Assembly: GCA_002898315.1 (NCBI GenBank)
Contig: BEHV01000006.1
Location: 60,984-124,983, forward strand
Source of the DNA: a bacterium HR19
GTDB lineage: Bacteria; Calescibacteriota; Calescibacteriia; Calescibacteriales; Calescibacteriaceae
Length of the DNA stretch: 64,000 bases
Reading direction: 5' to 3'
The notes beneath the pieces are model-generated. The model saw nothing but the letters and a program-made list of their open reading frames with translations, did not search any database and was not told the DNA's origin. This document shows, one piece after another, positions 20,546 to 29,332 of this stretch; the stretch's first letter is position 1; each line of letters starts with the position of its first letter. Position numbers and translations under genes: made by a program.

Positions 20546-20839
20546 ATGGCAGATGAAATAAAAGTGAAAATCACAAAAGATATAACAAGAATAGAAAATA
20601 TTCAGAACCAGAAAAATCAACAGGGGAAAATAGTAAGCTCAGGGGGAAAAATAAAAGAGAAAACCGAAATATCAGAAGAAGCAAAAATGCTCACAGAATT
20701 TGTGCCAAAAATAATAAAAAGCGTTCAGGAAAGTGAAAATGTAGAAAGAGAAGCAAAACCTGCTTCAAACTCACAAATAGCAACATCACTCGTAGAAGAA
20801 CTCATTAAATCTGTCCTCACAAAAAAACTTCAAGATTGA
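20546..20839 (+). CDS. Small protein resembling FlgM anti-sigma factor
   Basis: TEISEEAKML segment and C-terminal QIATSLVEELIKSVLTKK resemble FlgM layout; SD GGGGGTG. Confidence 0.45.
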   Translation: MADEIKVKITKDITRIENIQNQKNQQGKIVSSGGKIKEKTEISEEAKMLTEFVPKIIKSVQESENVEREAKPASNSQIATSLVEELIKSVLTKKLQD

Positions 20840-20843
20840 AAAC

Positions 20844-21485
20844 TTGAAGGAAATAAATGAAAAAGGACAGGACTTTATAAAAAAAGTTGAAGACATAAAA
20901 TTCCTCAAAAAAGGATGGAGAGGAATTATTTTTGTAGACAAGTTTGAAAACCAAAAGGTAGCCATAAAAATAGCAAAAAACGAAACCCTCATAAAAAACA
21001 TAAAAAAAGAAGCCGAAATTCTCAAAGTAGTCAACAGAGAAGGAATAGGTCCAGACCTTATAGCAGTAGGATATGATTTTATAATAACACGGTTCATAGA
21101 AGGAGAAGGATTCGGAAAGGTTCTGGAGCAAAAAAATTTGAGTTCGGTAAAAAATCTTTTCTTTGATATACTCTATCAGGCAAGGAAACTTGATGAAATC
21201 AAAATATCAAAAAACGAAATGCACAGACCATACAGCAATATAATAGTTAGCGGTCAAAAAGCATTTCTGATTGACTTTGAATCATCACAAATATCTGAAA
21301 ACCCCAAAAACATAACGCAGTTTTTCTCATTCATATTATCTTTCCTGAAACACAAAGGAGCAATATTTCCAAAAGAAGAAAAAGAAGCAATTTTGCTCGC
21401 ACAGGAATACAAAAAAACCTACTCTCAAAAAAGCTTTGAAAAAATCTTGAAATTCATTTCTGATGTCTTCACAAAACTAAATTAA
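20844..21485 (+). CDS. Predicted Ser/Thr protein kinase, archaeal-type (COG2112-like)
   Basis: KVAIKIAKNE...IKKEAEIL lysine/Glu pair, FIITRFIEGEGF hinge, MHRPYSNIIVSGQKAFLIDFESSQ catalytic/DFE loop. Confidence 0.72.
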   Translation: MKEINEKGQDFIKKVEDIKFLKKGWRGIIFVDKFENQKVAIKIAKNETLIKNIKKEAEILKVVNREGIGPDLIAVGYDFIITRFIEGEGFGKVLEQKNLSSVKNLFFDILYQARKLDEIKISKNEMHRPYSNIIVSGQKAFLIDFESSQISENPKNITQFFSFILSFLKHKGAIFPKEEKEAILLAQEYKKTYSQKSFEKILKFISDVFTKLN

Positions 21486-21491
21486 GATGAA

Positions 21492-22025
21492 ATGATCACA
21501 GCAGGAATAGGTTCGGTAGCCCCAAACTTTACAGCAGAAGATGTAAAAGGACAAAAAATAACTCTTCAAGCAGACAAAAAATACATTTTAGCTTTCCATA
21601 GGTATATGGGATGTATATGGTGCCAAACAGACATAATGAGATTGATAAAACTAAAAGATGAACTGAAATCAAAAGGAATTGAGACAATAATATTTGTAAA
21701 CAGCCCAAAGCATTCGGTAGAAGATTACTTGAAGCATTATCCTGATTTTCCCTTCAAAATCGTTCCAGACCCAGATAAAAAAATCTACAAACTATATGGA
21801 GTTGAAAGCGGGAACTTTCTTGACATGATACCCGCAACTATAAACACAATAAAAAATATCACCGTATTCAAAGATTACAAATTCGTAAAAGATGGAATTA
21901 AAGGAGATAGATATCTGAGACCAGCATTTTTTGGAATAGACAACATGAAAATCATATACGAGTTCAGAGCAAAAAACCCAGCAGATTATCCGGATTTGCA
22001 AAAAATGATAGAAAACTTCAAATGA
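21492..22025 (+). CDS. Peroxiredoxin-like (AhpC/TSA, thioredoxin-fold) protein
   Basis: GSVAPNFTAEDVKGQKITL, FHRYMGCIWCQTDIMRL. Confidence 0.8.
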   Translation: MITAGIGSVAPNFTAEDVKGQKITLQADKKYILAFHRYMGCIWCQTDIMRLIKLKDELKSKGIETIIFVNSPKHSVEDYLKHYPDFPFKIVPDPDKKIYKLYGVESGNFLDMIPATINTIKNITVFKDYKFVKDGIKGDRYLRPAFFGIDNMKIIYEFRAKNPADYPDLQKMIENFK

Positions 22026-22028
22026 GTT

Positions 22029-23054
22029 TCAGAAATGCTCAAAAGTGAACTCGCTCACCTTCCTTAAAGTGAAAAAAACAAAAACATCTTTTCCTGAAAA
22101 ACTTTTTATCTTTTTGAAAGGATAGCTTTTTCTCTTCGCATTTTTGACATCAGAAGGAGAAAGAATTATTCCTATAACCTCGCCAAATTTTCTCATACTA
22201 AGAAAATCATTTTCTTTCACTCCGAAAACTATCTCGTAATCATCTCCCCATGTAGCAGAAACACTTTGAGGGTCCTGAAAAAAAAGCGGAGCATATCTCA
22301 AAAACTCATCTGAAAAAGGCATTCTCTCCGGAAAAAACTCCGCAGAAACACCATTTACAGCGCATATCCATTCAACTGTTCTCAGCGGACCATCAGAAGA
22401 ATCAGCAGAGAACTTCACTTTTTTTCTTATTCTCAATATTGATGTCCGCAACGGAGGTTTTAAAAACTTTTCAAGGGCATAAGGGATATGTTTTTCTGCA
22501 TATTTTCTTCCTTTTTGTTTGAGGACTGCAAGAGCCAGGGCGGAGTCGCCGACTGTTCCCGTAATATGTATATGATAGCCGGGTTTCGCACCGAAGCGGG
22601 AAAGCGGTTTGAAAGAGCTAAACCCACCAACAAAAAAAGATAAAGAATATACATCAGATTTAGATATATCTCCGCCTATAAGTTTTACTCCTATTTTATC
22701 TGCACAGTTGATAACGCCATCTCCGATTCTTTCTACGACTTTGCTATCTCTTCCAGAAATATTAAAAAGAGCGAAGACAGGATAAGTAGCAGTAGCTATT
22801 ATGTCGCTTATCGCACATCTCAAAGCTCTCTCACCCACCTCTTCGGGAGTCATAAATTCAAAGTCAAAATGGACTTTTTCAACCGCCTGGTCAGAAGATA
22901 AAACCAAATGCTTTCCGTTCAGCTTGAAAGAAAAAGAATCGCTTCCCCAAGGAGTAGAGATACTGAAACCCAAAATGCGAGATAACTTCTTTCTTACCCA
23001 TCCCAATTTTTTCCCGAGCTTTATAATTCTCTCTATCTCTGTTTCTTTCATCAT
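22029..23054 (-). CDS. thiL: Thiamine-monophosphate kinase
   Basis: SDQAVEKVHFDFEFMTPEEVGERALRCAISDIIATATYPVFALFNIS, GGDISKSD, DSSDGPLRTV. Confidence 0.9.
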   Translation of the reverse strand: MMKETEIERIIKLGKKLGWVRKKLSRILGFSISTPWGSDSFSFKLNGKHLVLSSDQAVEKVHFDFEFMTPEEVGERALRCAISDIIATATYPVFALFNISGRDSKVVERIGDGVINCADKIGVKLIGGDISKSDVYSLSFFVGGFSSFKPLSRFGAKPGYHIHITGTVGDSALALAVLKQKGRKYAEKHIPYALEKFLKPPLRTSILRIRKKVKFSADSSDGPLRTVEWICAVNGVSAEFFPERMPFSDEFLRYAPLFFQDPQSVSATWGDDYEIVFGVKENDFLSMRKFGEVIGIILSPSDVKNAKRKSYPFKKIKSFSGKDVFVFFTLRKVSEFTFEHF

Positions 23055-23093
23055 TGAATCTGGCTGGACCTTCGGAGATGCTTTGAAATTTTC

Positions 23094-23645
23094 TCACATC
23101 TTATCTATTTCATAAGGTTCTTTCCACTTCCAGTTTTCTATTATTTCTTCTGGGGAATTCTTTTTTCTTGAAGGGGAAACTTTCATCTGGAGTTCTGACC
23201 TGCGGGCATTTTGAAGTATCTTTTCTGCCACAGCTCTTCCAACTATAATTTTTCTTTCTTTCGGATTGAGCTCTTCACCACCGATTGCTTCTGCGAGAAT
23301 CTTCCCCTCACCATCAAAAATGACATACTTTATAAATACGACAAGGTAAAGGTTAGTTTTGTTTTCTACCTCAACAGCCCATTCCCATATATAAGCTTCT
23401 TTTGGCATTGTTCTTTCAACTACGCGCCAGCCATGTCTGAAAACCTCAACAGGTCTTTCCTGCAACGTGCTTTCACCTTCCTCTAATTTCTGCTCCTCCT
23501 CTTTTAGTTTTTGAACTTCATCCGTTATAACTTCCTCACCACCCCTCATAAATTCCCTGTTTTGGAAAAAGAGAAATAGCAAAATCGCAATAGCAATCAG
23601 TGATAAAGATAAGGTGACAATGAAAAATCTTCTCCTTTTTTCCAT
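23094..23645 (-). CDS. Membrane-anchored hypothetical protein
   Basis: N-terminal single TM, then coiled coil and a FxxE-like beta domain. Confidence 0.6.
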   Translation of the reverse strand: MEKRRRFFIVTLSLSLIAIAILLFLFFQNREFMRGGEEVITDEVQKLKEEEQKLEEGESTLQERPVEVFRHGWRVVERTMPKEAYIWEWAVEVENKTNLYLVVFIKYVIFDGEGKILAEAIGGEELNPKERKIIVGRAVAEKILQNARRSELQMKVSPSRKKNSPEEIIENWKWKEPYEIDKM

Positions 23646-23797
23646 AATATTGAGGGAAAAATCTTTTTTCCTTGATAAATACATTTAGTAATCTCATCCG
23701 GTATAACTTTCTGATTTACGGGAATTTAAAGGTATCGGAGGAAAAAAACCGAAAAAAGGAAAATTCGTCTGCAACGGAGATAATATTTTTATAGATA

Positions 23798-25633
23798 ATG
23801 AAAATCATTTTCAAAAACTTTCCAAAATATATCATCGCCATATCTATAATGCTTATGGTAAAACCAATACTATCATCAGCGGAAAATCAGAACCTGATAA
23901 AAATTTTCATGTTATCTTCATACATAGGTTCAGATTACGAAAAAGCAGTTGAGAACAGAAAGGTTATATCAGAATTTGAATATGAAGAAATGAAAAATAT
24001 GTGCAAAGAAATTCAGGATTCAGCAAAAAACTACGAAGAAATAAAACAAATAGCAGATGAGCTATGCAAAGCAATTGAAAATAAAGAGGATAAAACTGTA
24101 ATACAAGAGCTTTCAAAGAAGATAAGCGAGCTCGTAATAAAAAAGGGAGCGGTCCAACCCACATCTGTTCCAAGCTTCAAAAAAGGAGAGAGTTTATACA
24201 AAAAACTCTGCTCATCATGCCACGGGGAAAAAGGAGAAGGATACAAAATCACATTTGAAAACTCTCCGCCACCATCTCCTCTTACCTCACAGCATATCTC
24301 TCCCGCAAAGGTCTTCGCTATAACAAAATTTGGAATAGAAGGAACTAAAATGCCACAATTTGAACTTACAGATAAAGAAAGATGGTCTTTATCTTTCTAT
24401 GTATCTGCAATGAGATACATCTTTCTGGAAGAAGAGAACAAAAATTTTCATCAGTCAGATGAAAGCGTAAGAGAAATTGTGAAAAATATAGACCCCTTCT
24501 CTGCTCTCTTTGATTTTTCAAATAAAGAAAACGGAGAGATAGAAAAATCTTACGGATTTGACACCGCAAAAAAAATCCGTCTCGATGTGTTCAGAATAAA
24601 TAACAAAGATGCCTTTCTTGAAGGATTAGAAAAAGGTGTCAGGAGCTTAAAAAAGGGAGAAGTGAAATCAGCAGAATACCTCCTCACATCAGGATATATG
24701 ATATTTGAAGAGATTGAGCCAATTCTTTCGGCAAAAGACAAAAGCAAAGTAAAAAAAATTGAAATGCTCTACTCATCGGCGATACAGGATATAAAGTCAG
24801 GCAAAAAAGAGAGTGCGGAGGAGAAAATCAAAAAAATCTCAAAAATGCTATATGAAATATCTGATAGCAAAACAAACAACAAACTCTCCGCTTTCATAAT
24901 AGTTTTAAGAGAGGGTTTTGAGGCAATACTCATCATATCTGCAATTTTCGGGATAATATCTGCGAGCGGGCTCTCTCCTGTTCCTGTATATTCAGGAGCG
25001 TTATCGGGATTTATTTCGGGAGTAGCTTTGTGGGGTGTTCTTGAAAAAATAATGAGCATAAACAGAGAACTGATGGAAGGTATCTTTACACTTATTGCGG
25101 TGATTTTAATACTATGGGTAAGTTTGTGGGTTTTGCAAAAAACACGAGAGGAGAACATCAGAGCATTTTTAGAAAAGATAAAGAGAGAAGCTCAGGCAAG
25201 AAACTATGTGTTTTTGTTTCTCGCATCTTTCTTTGCGGTCAGCAGAGAAGCAGGAGAAACAGTTATCTTCCTCAACGCCCTTGGTCCGAACATAAAAGAG
25301 GGAATAATACTTGGAATCTTAGCACTTTTTATAATCACCATAATCATATACATTCTGAAAGTAAAGTTAAAACCGAAGACATTTTTCACCATAACTAATT
25401 TCATCTTAAACATAACAGCAATCTCTCTCGTAGGTAAGGCGATTCTTGAATTTCAATCTGCTGGAATAATACCTGTTGATATAATCAATTTTTTACCATC
25501 AATAGATATTCTGGGAATATATCCTACGGTTCAGACGATTTTAGCTCAATTTATTTTACTTACTTTTCTCATCTCAATCACTGCCTACTACTTACTCAAA
25601 AGCCAGCAGAGAGAAGAAAAGACAAAAATATAA
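23798..25633 (+). CDS. Cytochrome c - FTR1 family iron permease fusion
   Basis: N-terminal signal, CSSCHGEKGEG haem motif with distal Met, then FTR1 motifs VLREGFEAILII and SREAGETVIFL. Confidence 0.88.
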   Translation: MKIIFKNFPKYIIAISIMLMVKPILSSAENQNLIKIFMLSSYIGSDYEKAVENRKVISEFEYEEMKNMCKEIQDSAKNYEEIKQIADELCKAIENKEDKTVIQELSKKISELVIKKGAVQPTSVPSFKKGESLYKKLCSSCHGEKGEGYKITFENSPPPSPLTSQHISPAKVFAITKFGIEGTKMPQFELTDKERWSLSFYVSAMRYIFLEEENKNFHQSDESVREIVKNIDPFSALFDFSNKENGEIEKSYGFDTAKKIRLDVFRINNKDAFLEGLEKGVRSLKKGEVKSAEYLLTSGYMIFEEIEPILSAKDKSKVKKIEMLYSSAIQDIKSGKKESAEEKIKKISKMLYEISDSKTNNKLSAFIIVLREGFEAILIISAIFGIISASGLSPVPVYSGALSGFISGVALWGVLEKIMSINRELMEGIFTLIAVILILWVSLWVLQKTREENIRAFLEKIKREAQARNYVFLFLASFFAVSREAGETVIFLNALGPNIKEGIILGILALFIITIIIYILKVKLKPKTFFTITNFILNITAISLVGKAILEFQSAGIIPVDIINFLPSIDILGIYPTVQTILAQFILLTFLISITAYYLLKSQQREEKTKI

Positions 25634-25701
25634 TTCTTCGCAAAATAATTGTTCATAAAAGAAATTCTTGTTGACCAATAATAAATTTTGATTTATAAGC
25701 G

Positions 25702-26736
25702 ATGAGTGGTAGCAGATACAGAGTTCTCTCTGGGATGCGTCCTACTGGGAAACTTCATGTTGGACATCTCAAAAGCGTTCTTGAAATATGGAAAAAACTC
25801 CAAGATGAGGGGAACATATGTTTCTTCCTCGTTGCAGACCTCCACGCGCTGACAACAGAATGGAACGATTCAAAAAAAATATATGAAAACTCCGTAGAAA
25901 TGGTGTCAGAATGGATATCAGCTGGAATATCTCCCGAAAAGTCAGCTATATTTATGCAATCAGAAGTACCAGAGCATACAGAACTCTTTACAATACTTGG
26001 AATGATAACTCCTCTTGGTCTTCTTGAAAGGAACCCAACTTACAAAGAGTTCGTTCAGGAAATTGGTTCAGAAGAAAAAGTAGCAAACCTCGGATTTTTC
26101 AGCTATCCTGTCTTACAGAGCGCAGATATACTTTTGTATAAAGCAAACAAAGTCCCCGTCGGGAAAGATCAGATTCCTCACATAGAGATAGCAAGAGATT
26201 TAGCGGAAAAGTTCAACAGAATATTTGGAGAGGTCTTTCCTCTGCCTGAACCACTCCTTGCAGAAACACCGAAAATTCTTGGGTTAGATGGACGCAAGAT
26301 GTCAAAATCTTACAACAACGCAATATATCTTTCTGATAACATAAAACTGATAGAAGAAAAAGTAAAGATATATATGACAGATACTGCGAGAAAAACCAGA
26401 AAAGACCCGGGAGAACCAGAAAGATGTCCTCTTTTTACCCTTCACAAGGTCTTCACACCAGAAGAAGAGAAAAAGTATATTGAACTGATGTGCAGAACCG
26501 CGGGGTTCGGATGTCTTGACTGCAAAAAAATTCTTCTCAAAAACATGATTCCAGAAATAGAAAAAATTCAAGATAACCTCAAAAAAACAGATAGAGAGAT
26601 GGTAGAAGATATTCTTGAAGAAGGGAGAAAAAAAGCAAAAGAATTCGCCTCAAAGACAATTGAAGAAGTGAAAACTTCGGTCTTCGGAAGGAAGAATAAA
26701 AGCCCTCAAAAAGATAAGAGACAAAAAACATTTTGA
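25702..26736 (+). CDS. trpS: Tryptophanyl-tRNA synthetase
   Basis: SGMRPTGKLHVGHLKSVL (HIGH-like), KMSKS signature, PVGKDQIPHIEIARDLAEKFN. Confidence 0.97.
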   Translation: MSGSRYRVLSGMRPTGKLHVGHLKSVLEIWKKLQDEGNICFFLVADLHALTTEWNDSKKIYENSVEMVSEWISAGISPEKSAIFMQSEVPEHTELFTILGMITPLGLLERNPTYKEFVQEIGSEEKVANLGFFSYPVLQSADILLYKANKVPVGKDQIPHIEIARDLAEKFNRIFGEVFPLPEPLLAETPKILGLDGRKMSKSYNNAIYLSDNIKLIEEKVKIYMTDTARKTRKDPGEPERCPLFTLHKVFTPEEEKKYIELMCRTAGFGCLDCKKILLKNMIPEIEKIQDNLKKTDREMVEDILEEGRKKAKEFASKTIEEVKTSVFGRKNKSPQKDKRQKTF

Positions 26737-26774
26737 ATAAGAATTTTCTAAAACATACAAGAAGAAAAGAGAGG

Positions 26775-27536
26775 ATGGGAGAAAACCTCAAAGTTGCCGA
26801 GAAAGAAAAGAATAAAAATGGAACAGAAGAAGATACAATAACTAAGGATTTGATAATTGAGCAACTTGAAGAACTCAGGAGAAGGATAATAATTCCCATA
26901 GTTGCATTTATTGTTTGCTTCATAGGGTCTCTGCCATTCTCAAAAAAGATGCTTGATGTATTTCTTTCTCAATTCAAAAGTGTTGTACAATTCTTCATAT
27001 TCACAAGCCCACTTGAATCATTCTGGGTTCATGTAAAGGTTTCAGCATATTTTTCACTCTTTATATCGCTTCCGATATTTATATGGCAGATGTGGCTATT
27101 TGTATCTCCCGCTCTTTACCCCAACGAGAGAAAACTCGTCAGTAGAATAATTCTCGGAGTGATATTTCTTTTTCTTCTTGGGACTCTCTTTTGTTTTTTC
27201 ATAGTACTTCCAAAATCGCTGAACTTTCTTATCAAAACATTTTCATCAGAAAAAATTCAAGCTATGATAAGCATCTCTGATTTCTTTTCATTTGTTTTGA
27301 AATTCTCTCTATCTTTCGGTCTGGCTTTTCAGACACCGATTATTGCTGTGATTCTTATAAAGAGCGGGCTGGTTGAGAGAGAGAGTTTGAAAAAAATGAG
27401 AGCATACATTATTGTTCTCGCATTTGTTGTATCAGCAATCATAACTCCAACTCCCGATGCTTTGACTCAGACAGTTCTTGCTGTACCTCTCATATTATTG
27501 TGGGAACTTGGGATTTTACTTTCGCGTTTTATTTGA
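26775..27536 (+). CDS. tatC: Sec-independent protein translocase TatC
   Basis: EQLEELRRRIIIPI, SLPIFIWQMWLFVSPALYPNERK, AFVVSAIITPTPDALTQT; ATG at 26775 preceded by AGAGAGG. Confidence 0.95.
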   Translation: MGENLKVAEKEKNKNGTEEDTITKDLIIEQLEELRRRIIIPIVAFIVCFIGSLPFSKKMLDVFLSQFKSVVQFFIFTSPLESFWVHVKVSAYFSLFISLPIFIWQMWLFVSPALYPNERKLVSRIILGVIFLFLLGTLFCFFIVLPKSLNFLIKTFSSEKIQAMISISDFFSFVLKFSLSFGLAFQTPIIAVILIKSGLVERESLKKMRAYIIVLAFVVSAIITPTPDALTQTVLAVPLILLWELGILLSRFI

Positions 27537-27550
27537 GGCAAATTTCGGCT

Positions 27551-28393
27551 TTATTTTCTTTTCTTTTTGATGTCTGCCCTCTTTTTTGGCTTTGATCTCC
27601 TGGCTTCTTTTTCTTTTTTCCGCCTTTCTGCAGGAATTTTTCTTTTCTTTTCGGCTTTCTCTTCCTTTTCAGCAACTTCTTTCTTTCTTCTTCCTCTTCT
27701 TTTAATTTCTCCCTCCTCCTCTTCTTCCTCCTGATAGTACTCTTCTTCCTCTTTATTACCCTCTATCTGAGTTAATTCCTCTTCAACTTCCTGCTCTATC
27801 TTCTTCCGAAGACTTTCGCTCACCTCTTCTTCTTCCTCTATCTCAACTGACTGAATCTCTTCTTCTTCTACTTCTCCCTCCTCCTCTTCTACCTCTTCGC
27901 CTTCCTCCTCTTCTTCTGATTCTTCTGTGACACCTTTGCCTATTCTTGCTTCAACTTCTGTCTCACGTTCATCTTCTCCTTCTATATCTTGGGAAACCTC
28001 ATCAAAAGCGTGAGATACAGAAGATAATGTCATTTCTTCTTTCTCCAACTTAGCTACTTTCTCTTCAAGCTCAATCTTTTCCTGACAATCAACACAATAC
28101 CTAACATAAGGGACTTCCTCTAATCTTTCCTTGTCTATTTTGACACCACAGTTTTCACAATATCCGTATGTTCCTGCTTCTATCTTCTCAAGGGCTTTTT
28201 CTATGAGTTTGAGAATATCAACATCAATTGAAGATATTATGCTTTCTACATCTCTGATTTTCTCAACAGATGTGAGGTCTATTATATCTGCCTTTTCTTC
28301 TTCGGGGACATATGTTGCTTTCTGCATTTTTGACAGTATATTTGCCTTCAACTGCTCAAGTTTCTTTTTCATCATCTTCTCAAAGCTCGTCAT
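27551..28393 (-). CDS. DksA/TraR C4 zinc-finger protein with long acidic and basic C-terminal tail
   Basis: YGYCENCGVKIDKERLEEVPYVRYCVDCQEK zinc finger, then Glu-rich block and Lys/Arg-rich C-terminus. Confidence 0.85.
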   Translation of the reverse strand: MTSFEKMMKKKLEQLKANILSKMQKATYVPEEEKADIIDLTSVEKIRDVESIISSIDVDILKLIEKALEKIEAGTYGYCENCGVKIDKERLEEVPYVRYCVDCQEKIELEEKVAKLEKEEMTLSSVSHAFDEVSQDIEGEDERETEVEARIGKGVTEESEEEEEGEEVEEEEGEVEEEEIQSVEIEEEEEVSESLRKKIEQEVEEELTQIEGNKEEEEYYQEEEEEEGEIKRRGRRKKEVAEKEEKAEKKRKIPAERRKKEKEARRSKPKKRADIKKKRK

Positions 28394-28471
28394 AAAACCG
28401 AAAGAGAAATAAAAAATAAAAATTTAAATCTTTGAAAAGCAAAAAACTGAAAGTTTTCAGAACGATTTCGT

Positions 28472-29293
28472 TTATTTTCCGACCAAACCGCTGGTTTCTG
28501 AAACGATTTTAGATATATTAAAGAATATCGCTGGATGGACATCAACTCCACTAACTTTTACTCCAAAATGAAGATGGGGGGCGGTACTTCTTCCGGTAGA
28601 GCCGACAAGACCAACGAGCTCGCCCTTCTTTACCCTATCGCCTTCTCTCACAAAAAATTTCCACAAATGAGCGTATATTGAAAACACACCATTTCCATGG
28701 TCTATGACTACAAGATTTCCTTCAAGTGTAAATCTTCTCGCCAGAACCACAACTCCCGAGTTTGAAGCGAAAACCTCGGTTCCTTTGCGGGCAGATATAT
28801 CTATACCTTTATGATAACCCGAAAGATAGCCGTTTATCTTTCTTCTCATCCCGAAATTCCATCTTATAGATTTATAATCTTTGACCGGCAGAATAAAGTC
28901 ACCTTCCCACATCTTATCGGAAAAGCGGGAGAATATCTCTTTTAGAAGTTGTTTTTCTGCTTTTATCTTGTCATACACATCAGGGGATTCAAACCTTTTT
29001 CTTAATCTTTTTCTGAAATTTATCTCTTCAACAGGAAAACTTGGCTCACAAACTTTCACTCCGTTTATATATCCAGATGCAGTTATAGGCACTGGTAAGA
29101 AAAAAAATTGTTCTCCGTCAACAGAAAAGTAGAAATCTGAAATCTTCTCATATGATATTATTATTCCCCCGGGCATCACGCATTCAGAATCTACTTTTTT
29201 ATTGTCTTCAAAGAAGGTGAATCTTCTCACATCTTCAAAATCCACTCTCTCTGAAAAAAGCACAGCAGAAAAAAGTAAAATTTCTATCATCAC
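28472..29293 (-). CDS. M23 family metallopeptidase (LytM/NlpD-like)
   Basis: GYHKGIDISARKGTEVFASNSGVVV, VVIDHGNGVFSIYAHL, STAPHLHFGVKVSG. Confidence 0.95.
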   Translation of the reverse strand: MMIEILLFSAVLFSERVDFEDVRRFTFFEDNKKVDSECVMPGGIIISYEKISDFYFSVDGEQFFFLPVPITASGYINGVKVCEPSFPVEEINFRKRLRKRFESPDVYDKIKAEKQLLKEIFSRFSDKMWEGDFILPVKDYKSIRWNFGMRRKINGYLSGYHKGIDISARKGTEVFASNSGVVVLARRFTLEGNLVVIDHGNGVFSIYAHLWKFFVREGDRVKKGELVGLVGSTGRSTAPHLHFGVKVSGVDVHPAIFFNISKIVSETSGLVGK

Positions 29294-29332
29294 AACAAAA
29301 TATTTTAAGAATTGTCATAAAATTTATCAATA

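Noticed and set aside
20786-21131. Two ~100-aa minus-strand ORFs opposite the kinase gene
   Set aside because: Phe/Ser-rich antisense artefacts of an A-rich coding strand.
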